Numbered from the stretch's first letter, positions 1 to 6,485 are shown. The stretch is DNA of 7,887 nucleotides from Proteobacteria bacterium UBA1847 (GCA_002338605.1 DDIP01000084.1:29432-37318), one strand, 5' to 3'. Translations and numbers: made by a program. The notes: a model not told the origin generated them from the sequence alone.

Positions 1-2
1 GT

Positions 3-380
3 GCGATTCACTACACATTGAGCAACGTCTACTTGCGACGCGGTGAACTCGAAAAAGCATTGGACGCGATTGGCGCAGAGGCCCTCGATTTTCTTCGTTG
101 GGAGCAGGAGGCAGTCCTGTACCACGAGATGGGCGACCAAAAGGCTGCACAGGAAAGGCTCGATCAACTTGTCGAAACCTACGGCGATGATGTGTCATGG
201 CAGGTTGCCAATGTCTACGCCGCCTGGGGCGACAAAGATGAGACCATTGCCGCGCTCGAGCGCGGCTTCGCCGTTCGAGACCCGGGGATCGTCTTCATCA
301 AGGGCGAGTACATTGTGACCGAATTGCTCACAGGCGATCCTCGGTATGAGGACCTGTTGCGACGGATGAATCTGCTCTAG
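3..380 (+). CDS. TPR-repeat protein, C-terminal part (5' end outside window)
   Basis: The reading frame is open from the first complete codon at position 3 to a TAG at 378-380, giving 125 visible residues. The true start lies upstream of the window; the TTG at 18 is internal. The visible part is helical TPR-like sequence: one repeat near residues 1-30 (AIHYTLSNVYLRRGELEKAL), one around WEQEAVLYHEMGDQKAAQERL, and one around VSWQVANVYAAWGDKDETIA. It ends in GDPRYEDLLRRMNLL. That type of ending, a short 'DPR(Y/F)..LLRRM.L' tail after the last TPR, is common in bacterial TPR proteins whose N-terminus is a winged-helix DNA-binding, adenylate-cyclase or protein-kinase domain. The N-terminal domain cannot be seen here, so the function is undetermined beyond protein-protein interaction through the TPRs. 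A strong hairpin follows six bases after the stop. Confidence 0.8.
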   Translation, partial: AIHYTLSNVYLRRGELEKALDAIGAEALDFLRWEQEAVLYHEMGDQKAAQERLDQLVETYGDDVSWQVANVYAAWGDKDETIAALERGFAVRDPGIVFIKGEYIVTELLTGDPRYEDLLRRMNLL

Positions 381-385
381 ACAAA

Positions 386-411
386 AACGGCGGCGTTATA
401 TCGCCGCCGTT
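386..411. terminator. Bidirectional hairpin terminator between TPR gene and katG remnant
   Basis: A 10-bp perfect stem (386-395 paired with 402-411, core ACGGCGGCG / CGCCGCCGT) encloses a 6-base loop TTATAT. On the minus strand the stem is followed by TTTTT (plus-strand A run 383-387, partly in the stem), which makes a classical intrinsic terminator for the katG remnant. On the plus strand the following bases are TCCTGTTTC, a weaker U-tract, but the hairpin sits six bases after the TPR stop and probably serves that gene too. Confidence 0.8.
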
Positions 412-432
412 CCTGTTTCAACTCAGACAAAT

Positions 433-864
433 TCAAATCTGATCAAAGCGATCAAGTGTCATCACTTTGGTCCATGCGTTGACGAAGTAGTCATTGCTCA
501 ATGTGCCGGGGCGATCCGTGAAAACACCATGCTTCACGCCGCTGGTATTCGCGTTCAACGCGCGCATGCCGCCGACCAGAACCGTCATCTCCGGTGCGGT
601 CAGTGTTAGCGTATCCGCCTTGTCGACCAGGAGCTCCGCCGGTGAGCATGAGTTGCCGGTTGCGAAGTAGTTTCGGAATCCGTCTGCCGTTGGCTCAAGT
701 ACTGCAAATGACGCGACATCTGTTTGCGCCTGCGTTGCATCCGTGCGACCGGGTTTGAACGGAATCTTCACGTCGTAACCGGCGTTCTTTGCAGCCTGCT
801 CAACGGCCGCTGCGCCACCAAGAACAGTGACATCGGCAAGTGATACCTTCTTACCGCCGGACAA
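433..864 (-). pseudogene. katG: Catalase-peroxidase (KatG) remnant: C-terminal domain only, with internal deletion
   Basis: The 143-codon frame reads as the C-terminal peroxidase-like domain of Kat[21 protein letters not shown], then [20 protein letters not shown] with [62 protein letters not shown] and finally [14 protein letters not shown]. Intact KatG is about 720-750 residues, with the catalytic, haem-binding half at the N-terminus. That half is entirely absent. The frame upstream is open only to a TAA at 895-897 and the similarity to KatG fades just beyond SLSGGKK, so there is no plausible native start (864 is a TTG inside the domain). Near the end, FVN (478-486) is joined directly to [12 protein letters not shown]. 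In the intact family these segments are separated by roughly 65-70 residues (LLDMG...W...FEGRDR...WTGTRVDL..GSNS.LRA..E.YA). What remains is cleanly in frame with no stops, so decay looks recent. It cannot be a working catalase. The identification is strong; calling it dead rests on the missing active-site domain. Confidence 0.88.
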
Positions 865-884
865 TGATCGGGCTTCATTAGAAG

Positions 885-945
885 CGATCCAAACGTATTA
901 TGTAATGGATTATTTCGGATACACTATTCGATAAAATCGATGATT
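885..945 (+). promoter_or_regulatory. AT-rich candidate promoter region for the CoA-transferase cluster
   Basis: This is the most AT-rich stretch between the katG remnant and the plus-strand cluster, and it is the only obvious space for a promoter. TAAAAT at 932-937 matches the -10 consensus at five of six positions, and TACACT at 920-925 matches at four of six. Neither has a convincing -35 element at the usual spacing. If 932-937 is used, transcription would begin at about 944, inside or at the start of the 55-aa ORF. This is a weak prediction based on composition and position. Confidence 0.25.
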
Positions 946-1107
946 ATGCAGGTGCTCGCTGGACTGCCGGATTGCGGACAGAGTTTGGAGCACACCCCAG
1001 GACAGCTGATCGAAGTTCGTGACAACATGAATCCACAAAGATTTCCCGTCCCGGACGTTATGCTGGTTAGCCGTCGTGACGACGACGAACTTGGTAAGCT
1101 TGCCTGA
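940..1107 (+). CDS. Small hypothetical protein (55 aa), stop overlaps CoA-transferase start
   Basis: ATG at 940 (or the second ATG at 946) opens a 55-codon frame ending at TGA 1105-1107, beginning MIMQVLAGLPDCGQSLEH and ending VMLVSRRDDDELGKLA. I do not recognise a family. No Shine-Dalgarno sequence is evident before 940 or 946. The stop overlaps the next start as TGATG, an arrangement typical of translational coupling, and the following gene has only a weak ribosome site (GGTAAG, 1093-1098). That makes a translated leader ORF reasonable. The product would be soluble, with an acidic run (RRDDDEL) near the end and no membrane segment. It could instead be a remnant of a longer gene, or chance. 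Codon use does not decide. Confidence 0.4.
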   Translation: MIMQVLAGLPDCGQSLEHTPGQLIEVRDNMNPQRFPVPDVMLVSRRDDDELGKLA

Positions 1108-2999
1108 TGCCCCAGCCCCGTTCGTATAAAAATGCTGCCGAACTTGCCGACGAACTCATCTCGATGCTTGGCAAGACCATTGTGCTCGGCCTGCCGATCG
1201 GTGTGGGCAAGGCGACGCACATCGTCGACGCGTTGTTTAGGCGTGCCGTAGCTGACCCATCGATATCGCTCACTATCTTTTCCGGCCTGACGCTCGCCAC
1301 GCCTCGCGGCGAAAGTGAGCTGCAGTCGAACTTTGTTGATCCGCTCGTTGAGCGGCTGTTCGCCGACTGGCCAACTCCAGCCTACGTGGAGGCGGTGGCC
1401 GGGACCAGCCTGCCCGCGAACATTGCTATCCGGGAATTTTATCTGCGACCAGGCGCCTACCTCGGCAACGAATACGCTCAGCAGAATTACACCAGTATCA
1501 ACTACAGCCAGGTCGTCGACGAACTGATGGCACTCGGTGTCAATGTCATTGCTCAGCTGATTACACAATCCGATGACGCGCCGAATCGATATAGCCTGAG
1601 TTCCAATCCCGAGATCACGCTCGATTTGTTGCCGAAACTGGAGGCCAAAAGGTGCGCTGGTGCGGCCGTGGCACTGGTAGGACAGGTTAACAGGCATTTG
1701 CCGTATATGTATGGTGACTCGGAGCTTAGCGCCGATCGATTCGACCTGATCCTGGACAGCGACGACTGCCAGTTTCGCCCGTTCGGCCTGCTGAATCGTC
1801 GGGTGACCTATGCCGACTATGCGACCGGTATGCATGTCGCGAGCCTGATTCCTGATGGCGGAACCCTGCAGCTCGGGATCGGATCACTGAGTGATGCCGT
1901 CGCGCATTGCCTGCGCCTGCGTCACGATTCGCCCGATGTTTTCCGCGCCGTGCTCGATCTGCTGCCCGGTGGTACGTCCTCGACTGGCCGGCGATCGTTG
2001 CCGGTTGAGGACATGCCATTCGAACAGGGACTGTATGCATCAACGGAATTGCTGAGCGACGCGGTGCTGGCGTTGTTCCAGCACGGCTTGATCAAGCGCG
2101 CAGCCGATGAAGATGATGACACACTGATCCACGCCGGGTTCTTTGTTGGCTCAAAAGGTTTTTTCGATGCGCTCAACGAGATGCCGCCGGAACGCCGGCG
2201 AAGAATTAACATGACCTGCATTTCGTACGTCAACACACTGTTTGGTGATGAAGCGCGCAAACGACACCAGCGGCGGCACGCGAGATTGATTAACGAAACC
2301 ATGATGGCAACGCTTTTGGGCGAAGCCGTGTCTGACACGCTGAGCGATGGCCGCGTCGTTAGCGGTGTGGGTGGTCAGTTTGATTTCGTATCAATGGCGC
2401 AGGCGCTGGAGGGTGCGCATTCGATCCTGATGTTGCGCGCCAGCCGGGTGAACAAGGGCACTGCTGAGTCGAATATTCGCTGGTCGTATGGCTCAGCGAC
2501 GGTGCCACGACACCATCGGGATATTTACGTAACCGAGTACGGTATCGCCGCGACAAGAGGTCGTACTGATGCGCAGGTAATAGACGGGATGCTACGAATT
2601 GCGGACTCGGCTTTTCAGGCCTCGCTAATGGCCGAGGCGAAAAACGCCCGCAAGCTTGCCAGCGAGTACCAACTGGACCAAGAGGCAGGCAACAACTCAC
2701 CACAGGTACTTCGCTCTGTTTTCGCCAAGCCCGAACTACTGGCCTACTTCCCCGACTATCCGCTGGGCACGGTACTGACCGCCGAGGAACGACAGCTCAT
2801 TCCCGCGCTCGAGTGGCTGCAGGACAATACGGCCACGACATCATCAAAAATACGCTCGGTGTTTAAGGCGGTCACAGCCAGAAGCCTGCCCAGAAATGCC
2901 ACCGCCATCGAACGCGCTGGCCTCTCTCAACCATCAGGACTCGGCAAACGAGTGCTGCAACGCTTGCTCCGCTACGCCTTAACCAGGACAAACGAATGA
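1107..2999 (+). CDS. Acetyl-CoA hydrolase/CoA-transferase family protein, long form (630 aa)
   Basis: This belongs to the acetyl-CoA hydrolase/4-hydroxybutyrate CoA-transferase family (two Rossmann-like CoA-transferase halves), which moves CoA between carboxylic acids or hydrolyses acyl-CoA through a glutamyl-CoA intermediate. The N-terminal half carries GLPIGVGKATHIVDALFRRA (28-47), IFSGLTLATP (57-66) and RPGAYLG (114-120). The C-terminal half has GGTLQLGIGSLSDAV (251-265), GLYASTELLSDAV (308-320) and SGVGGQFDFVSMAQAL (419-434), followed by TEYGIAATRGRT (476-487). Glu314 in the ASTE motif aligns with the catalytic Glu of the family's 'HTE' motif. The start at ATG 1107 is fixed by an in-frame TAA at 1095-1097. 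At 630 residues it is longer than the usual 430-500. There is about 20-25 extra residues between the GIG loop and the catalytic Glu (roughly 270-305, including GGTSSTGRR) and a basic C-terminal tail after about 575. The substrate is unknown. It overlaps the thioesterase gene by four bases. No signal peptide is visible, so it is presumed cytoplasmic. Confidence 0.88.
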   Translation: MPQPRSYKNAAELADELISMLGKTIVLGLPIGVGKATHIVDALFRRAVADPSISLTIFSGLTLATPRGESELQSNFVDPLVERLFADWPTPAYVEAVAGTSLPANIAIREFYLRPGAYLGNEYAQQNYTSINYSQVVDELMALGVNVIAQLITQSDDAPNRYSLSSNPEITLDLLPKLEAKRCAGAAVALVGQVNRHLPYMYGDSELSADRFDLILDSDDCQFRPFGLLNRRVTYADYATGMHVASLIPDGGTLQLGIGSLSDAVAHCLRLRHDSPDVFRAVLDLLPGGTSSTGRRSLPVEDMPFEQGLYASTELLSDAVLALFQHGLIKRAADEDDDTLIHAGFFVGSKGFFDALNEMPPERRRRINMTCISYVNTLFGDEARKRHQRRHARLINETMMATLLGEAVSDTLSDGRVVSGVGGQFDFVSMAQALEGAHSILMLRASRVNKGTAESNIRWSYGSATVPRHHRDIYVTEYGIAATRGRTDAQVIDGMLRIADSAFQASLMAEAKNARKLASEYQLDQEAGNNSPQVLRSVFAKPELLAYFPDYPLGTVLTAEERQLIPALEWLQDNTATTSSKIRSVFKAVTARSLPRNATAIERAGLSQPSGLGKRVLQRLLRYALTRTNE

Positions 3000-3478
3000 C
3001 TCAAAAAGGAAAAACGCCGGCAGAATCGGCCGTGGAACAAAACGTTTACAAGATCTTTCCAAATGATCTGAACTCCAAGCACACGGTATTTGGCGGACTC
3101 GTCATGGGGCTTTGCGACCGCACCGCACTGATAGTTGCGGAACGGCATAGCGGCCATAACTGCGTTACCGCAGCCGTTGACAGCCTGACCTTCCTCGCAC
3201 CCGCACACTCGGGTGAAACGCTGGTGGTGAAGGCATCTGTCAATCGCGCCTGGCGAAGCTCGATGGAGATCGGCGTGCACGTCGCAGCCGAGAACAGCTT
3301 TCAGGGAGACCGGCGCCATGTCGTATCCGCCTACCTGACGTTCGTGGCGCTCGACGACGACGGGTCGCCGACGGATGTGCCGCCGGTGCTACCTGAGACC
3401 GAGACAGAGCGATTACGCTTTGATGCGGCGGATGAACGCCGGGCGGCACGGCTCGCGATGCGGGCGGCGCAGAAGTAG
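2996..3478 (+). CDS. Acyl-CoA thioesterase, hotdog fold (YciA/BACH-like)
   Basis: This is a 160-residue single-hotdog protein of the acyl-CoA thioester hydrolase family, which cleaves fatty acyl-CoA or short acyl-CoA to the free acid and CoA in the cytoplasm. The family signature is clear: FPNDLNSKHTVFGGLVMGLCD (21-41) followed by ERHSGHNCVTAAVDSLTFLAP (49-69). Asp41 aligns with the catalytic Asp of YciA-type enzymes, and FGG begins the long hotdog helix. The segment GETLVVKASVNRAWRSSMEIGV (73-94) and SAYLTFVALDDDG (111-123) are the later strands. The tail (about 128-160) is charged and Arg/Ala rich. ATG 2996 overlaps the CoA-transferase stop as ATGA and has AGGA at 2985-2988, seven bases upstream, so the two genes are surely co-transcribed and probably translationally coupled. 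The pairing suggests they work on a common acyl-CoA pool. The chain-length preference cannot be read from sequence. Confidence 0.9.
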   Translation: MTQKGKTPAESAVEQNVYKIFPNDLNSKHTVFGGLVMGLCDRTALIVAERHSGHNCVTAAVDSLTFLAPAHSGETLVVKASVNRAWRSSMEIGVHVAAENSFQGDRRHVVSAYLTFVALDDDGSPTDVPPVLPETETERLRFDAADERRAARLAMRAAQK

Positions 3479-3599
3479 GGTGCCATGTCGGGCTGTAGGA
3501 CGGAAACGACATCAGTGGACGGGTGACATCGTGGCTGCGTGAGCCTATGCTGCGCACACCCTCCAAAGAACAAGGCTAAACGTCATTAAGAATCCAATT
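3479..3599 (+). other. Intergenic gap, thioesterase to LEA14-like gene
   Basis: These 121 bases hold no recognisable gene. A weak inverted repeat (ATGTCG at 3485-3490 and CGACAT at 3507-3512) lacks a U-tract and is not a convincing terminator. No promoter with both elements near consensus is seen, so the lipoprotein gene may either be read through from the thioesterase operon or use a promoter I cannot recognise. Confidence 0.4.
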
Positions 3600-4085
3600 G
3601 TGCAGGTCGCTGTGCGTCTGCCGCGACATCTGGCTCTCATCATTGCTCTCGGGACAGGACTGCAGGGATGTGCGAGCCTGCGGCCCGGCTTCGAAACGCC
3701 GACCGTCACCATCAGCAGTTTCAGGGCGTTGCCCTCCGATGGAATGCTGCCTGCCTTCGCCATAGGCCTTCGGGTTGTTAATCCGAATCCGGACGCACTG
3801 ACGCTGCGGGGCGTTTCATACACGATCAGCCTGGACGGTCACGAAGTCATTAAAGGCGTCGGTAATAACCTGCCGGTCATCGAGGCTTATAGCGAAGGCC
3901 ATATCAACCTGACCGCATCCGCCGACCTGTTTGCAGGCGTGCGACTCTTTTCGGACTTGCTGAAGAGCAACAAGGATACATTCGGCTATGCGGTCGAAGC
4001 CAAACTCGACATTGGCGCGCTTCTGCCCTCGATAAGGGTCAGGGATAGCGGTGAAATAAGCTTCAATGGTGCGAGCCGGCGCTAG
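3600..4085 (+). CDS. LEA14-like (LEA type 2 / WHy domain) lipoprotein
   Basis: This is a 161-residue lipoprotein precursor. Residues 1-24 form a lipoprotein signal peptide: basic start (VRLPRH), hydrophobic LALIIALGTG, and lipobox LQGC with the lipidated Cys at 24. The +2 residue is Ala, so outer-membrane sorting by Lol is expected. The mature part is a single LEA type 2 domain with the family hallmark of a strand ending in VVNPNPDALTLRGVSYTIS (59-77) and then LDGHEVIKGVGNNLPV (78-93). Related bacterial LEA14-like proteins are linked to desiccation or envelope stress, but the biochemical role is not established and I do not assign one. The GTG at 3600 has only a poor ribosome site. The frame is open upstream to a TGA at 3540-3542 without ATG, GTG or TTG, although an ATT at 3585 lies nine bases after AAGG. 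It converges on the slipin gene. Confidence 0.82.
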   Translation: MQVAVRLPRHLALIIALGTGLQGCASLRPGFETPTVTISSFRALPSDGMLPAFAIGLRVVNPNPDALTLRGVSYTISLDGHEVIKGVGNNLPVIEAYSEGHINLTASADLFAGVRLFSDLLKSNKDTFGYAVEAKLDIGALLPSIRVRDSGEISFNGASRR

Positions 4086-4101
4086 TCCCCGTCCTTCCTC
4101 G

Positions 4102-4124
4102 CGGTCGTTCTTCCTGAACGACCG
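4102..4124. terminator. Hairpin between convergent lipoprotein and slipin genes
   Basis: A 9-bp perfect inverted repeat (CGGTCGTTC at 4102-4110 and GAACGACCG at 4116-4124) encloses a 5-base loop TTCCT. It lies in the 62-base gap between the lipoprotein stop (4085) and the slipin stop (4148), where a shared terminator is expected. There is no clear U-tract on either side, so termination may be imperfect. Confidence 0.5.
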
Positions 4125-4147
4125 TCGATGTGTCCCGGCCCCACCGG

Positions 4148-4915
4148 CTATTCGTCTTTCTTAATCGACTTCCCCAGTGCCATTAACGGTTCGATCAGGT
4201 CCAGCGGCAATGGAAATACGATCGTATTGGTTTTCTCGCCGGCGATTTCCTTGAGTGTCTGCAGGTAGCGAAGCTGCAGCGCCTGTTTTTCGCCTGCGAG
4301 TGTGCGCGCCGCGTCGGCCAGCATGTTGGCGGCCTGTTTTTCGCCCTCAGCATTGATAACCTTCGCACGCCTGGCCCTCTCGGCTTCCGCCTGCTGGGCG
4401 ATGGCCCGAATCATGCTCTCATCCAGGTCAACGTGCTTAATTTCAACGTTTTCGACCTTGATGCCCCAGGCGTCGCTGCGTTTATCCAGTATCTTCTGAA
4501 TATCGAAATTCAGCTTGTCACGCTCTGCCAGCATGTCATCGAGTTCGTGTTGACCGAGCACCGAGCGCAGGGTTGTTTGGGACAGTTGGCTGGTTGCCTC
4601 GAAGACGTCAGCAACGCGAAGCACTGCTTTTTCCGGATCGACGACGCGGAAGTAAATGACGGCATTGACCTTGACGGAAACGTTGTCGCGCGAGATGACG
4701 TCTTGCGTCGGCACGTCCAGAACGACGACACGCAAATCCACCTTGATCATTTTTTGCAAGCCGGGGATCAGGATGATCAGACCGGGGCCCTTTACCTTTT
4801 GGAAGCGGCCAAGAAACAGTATGACGCCGCGCTCATACTCCTTGAGGATCTTGATCGTGTTGTAGAGGATCAGGAAGATCAGCGCTAAGACAATCGCGAA
4901 TGGAATTAGTGTCAT
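4148..4915 (-). CDS. Slipin / stomatin-like SPFH-domain membrane protein
   Basis: This is a 255-residue slipin, the usual length for the family. Residues 2-22 form one N-terminal hydrophobic segment. Family motifs follow in order: [20 protein letters not shown] (26-45), [20 protein letters not shown] (59-78) and [16 protein letters not shown] (83-98). [20 protein letters not shown] (114-133) begins the later part of the SPFH domain. A charged Ala/Glu/Arg coiled coil runs through about 173-225 ([20 protein letters not shown]), and the C-terminus contains [11 protein letters not shown] (230-240). Slipins oligomerise into large membrane scaffolds. They are paired with NfeD, a membrane protease that in Pyrococcus (PH1510/PH1511) cleaves the stomatin partner in its hydrophobic C-terminal segment; residues 230-240 are the comparable segment. 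Start: ATG at 4915 with GGGGAA at 4926-4921, five bases upstream. It is 21 bases downstream of nfeD and in the same operon. Confidence 0.93.
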   Translation of the reverse strand: MTLIPFAIVLALIFLILYNTIKILKEYERGVILFLGRFQKVKGPGLIILIPGLQKMIKVDLRVVVLDVPTQDVISRDNVSVKVNAVIYFRVVDPEKAVLRVADVFEATSQLSQTTLRSVLGQHELDDMLAERDKLNFDIQKILDKRSDAWGIKVENVEIKHVDLDESMIRAIAQQAEAERARRAKVINAEGEKQAANMLADAARTLAGEKQALQLRYLQTLKEIAGEKTNTIVFPLPLDLIEPLMALGKSIKKDE

Positions 4916-4936
4916 TGGTATTCCCCGGTTGTTTCG

Positions 4937-6337
4937 TTAAGTTTGATGTTCCGCGTGGACGGCATCCGCTGCGTGCGCGGGTTCGACTTCAAGTGTCAGT
5001 CCGTCAACCGCAGTAACGGTGACCTGCTGGTCTTTATCGATGGGCACTTTGCTGAATGCGGACCACGGTGCACCTTCCAGCCAAACGCGGCCTTCGCCCG
5101 CGAAAGACTCCATCGCGATGCCTGTACCGCCAACGATGGTTTCCACACCGGTCACCGCACCACGCCGCCGTAGCTTGACGAGATAGGAAACCATCCACAG
5201 CAAGAAGACGCCGGAGATCAGAGCGAAGCCAACGAGGAACGATATTGAAATACCGAATCCGGGTATGCCGCTGTCGAACATCATGATGCCGCCAAAAATA
5301 AAGGCGGCGATGCCACCCACGCCAAGCGCACCAAAACTCGGGACGAAAGATTCGGCGACGATCAGGGCGATGCCGACAACAATCAGCGCCAGCCCGGCGT
5401 AGTTGACCGGCAAGACCTGCAGTGCGTAGGCGGCAAGCAAAAGCGCGATGACACCGACGACACCCGGCACGATTGCGCCAGGATTGGTGCCTTCGAACCA
5501 CAGTCCGTAAACGCCGATCATGATCAGGATCATCAGGATCTCAGGACTGGCAATCGTACTCAGAAACCGGATGCGCCAGTCGGGTTCGATTTTTTCAATC
5601 AGCAGCGCTTCGGTGTTGAGCGTTATGGCTTGATTATTGACCTTGAGTTCGCGGCCATTGATTTTGTTCAGGAGTTCGGCATTGTTGTTGGCGATTACGT
5701 CGATGACGTTCATTTCCAGGGCCTCATTCGCGGTTAGCGTCGCAGCCTCAGTGACAGCCTTCTCCGCCCAGTCGGCATTTCGGCCATGCGCTTCGGCCAG
5801 CCCACGAATGTAGGCGATCGAGTCGTTCATGACCTTGCGTTCCATCGCCGAACCGGACGGTGCGGGCTCTTTCGTCTCGTCGGGCTCCGTACCGGGGTCG
5901 GACTTTGGTCCCGAACCGGAATCGCCATTGCCGCCAACATCGTCACCGCCGAGTGAAACGGGGGTCGCAGCACCCAGGTGCGTCGTTGGCGCCATCGCCG
6001 CAACATGGCTGGCGAGCAGTATGTAGGTCCCGGCGCTGTCAGCCCTGGCCCCGGCCGGCGACACGTAGGTCACAACGGGCACCTCGGAACCCAGAATCGC
6101 CGACACGATGTCACGCATGGAATTGACAAGGCCGCCCGGCGTGTCCATGCGAATAATCACCAAAGCCGCATCGCGCTCTTCGGCTTCTTCGATTCCGGTA
6201 ATGATAAACTCGGCGGTCGCGACGCCGATCGCGCCCTCCAGATCAAGGATGACCGCCGTGCCCTGCGCCACTGCAAGAGGTGCAGATGCGAGGATCACGA
6301 AGACCAGCAGCGCTTTCATCAATTGGCGTTTATACAT
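4937..6337 (-). CDS. NfeD-family membrane protein with ClpP-class Ser-Lys protease domain (long form)
   Basis: This is a 466-residue long-form NfeD. Residues 1-25 are a signal peptide (basic MYKR, hydrophobic core, AVA|Q), so the protease domain is expected outside the cytoplasmic membrane. The ClpP/crotonase-like protease domain (about 27-225) shows RMDTPGGLVNSMRDIV (63-78) and SPAGARADSAGTYILLASH (93-111), with Ser101 as the likely nucleophile, then MAPTTHLGAATPV. Lys168 in ERKVMNDSIAYIRGLA is the likely general base. These match Ser97 and Lys138 of Pyrococcus PH1510 by motif. A Gly/Asp/Pro/Lys/Glu-rich, probably disordered segment (127-165) separates the two catalytic motifs. Four or five membrane segments follow (about 264-386), then a small C-terminal OB-fold NfeD domain (about 395-455; GRVWLEGAPWSAFS). 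It pairs with the downstream slipin as putative substrate and scaffold. There is no Shine-Dalgarno before ATG 6337 or the in-frame ATG at codon 7; both give workable signal peptides. Confidence 0.92.
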   Translation of the reverse strand: MYKRQLMKALLVFVILASAPLAVAQGTAVILDLEGAIGVATAEFIITGIEEAEERDAALVIIRMDTPGGLVNSMRDIVSAILGSEVPVVTYVSPAGARADSAGTYILLASHVAAMAPTTHLGAATPVSLGGDDVGGNGDSGSGPKSDPGTEPDETKEPAPSGSAMERKVMNDSIAYIRGLAEAHGRNADWAEKAVTEAATLTANEALEMNVIDVIANNNAELLNKINGRELKVNNQAITLNTEALLIEKIEPDWRIRFLSTIASPEILMILIMIGVYGLWFEGTNPGAIVPGVVGVIALLLAAYALQVLPVNYAGLALIVVGIALIVAESFVPSFGALGVGGIAAFIFGGIMMFDSGIPGFGISISFLVGFALISGVFLLWMVSYLVKLRRRGAVTGVETIVGGTGIAMESFAGEGRVWLEGAPWSAFSKVPIDKDQQVTVTAVDGLTLEVEPAHAADAVHAEHQT

Positions 6338-6343
6338 ACGTCT

Positions 6344-6349
6344 AGCATA
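6344..6349 (-). promoter_or_regulatory. Possible -10 element for nfeD (leaderless start)
   Basis: On the minus strand TATGCT (6349-6344; four of six matches to TATAAT) ends six bases before the ATG of nfeD at 6337. Normal spacing from a -10 element would put the transcript start at about the A of the ATG, and no Shine-Dalgarno sequence precedes it. No good -35 lies 16-18 bases upstream. The evidence is weak and positional. Confidence 0.2.
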
Positions 6350-6485
6350 GCATCGGATGAGAGGCCTGCGGCAGCAACGGATGCTTTTCGGGGCATGTCA
6401 ACAACAACAACGCTAAAAGACCATGATCAAGACTGCTTTGGTGATCGAATTCCGCAGAGATCCAGGTGGGCCTGACGATGCTGGG

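Noticed and set aside
924..1835. A 303-codon open frame on the minus strand, opposite the CoA-transferase.
   Set aside because: The plus strand here encodes clear family motifs (GVGKATHIVDAL, LQLGIGSLSDAV). The antisense product has no recognisable domain and its composition (many His, Arg, Gln, Val) is that of an antisense shadow.
3485..3512. Inverted repeat ATGTCG/CGACAT after the thioesterase gene as a terminator.
   Set aside because: The stem has only six pairs, a 16-base loop and no U-tract.
6319..6337. NfeD begins MYKRQ, a peptide often produced when a Nextera transposon adapter is left in an assembly.
   Set aside because: The DNA reads ATGTATAAACGCCAA, not the adapter sequence GTGTATAAGAGACAG. 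The codons for K, R and Q all differ, and the signal peptide continues normally, so this is a coincidence.
6395..6400. A perfect TTGACA (-35 consensus) on the minus strand upstream of nfeD.
   Set aside because: At 16-18 bases downstream there is only CGTTGC/GTTGCT, which does not resemble a -10 element.
5978..6475. A 165-codon plus-strand frame opposite the start of nfeD.
   Set aside because: It overlaps the NfeD protease domain with its catalytic Ser and signal peptide on the other strand, and its own product has no recognisable features.
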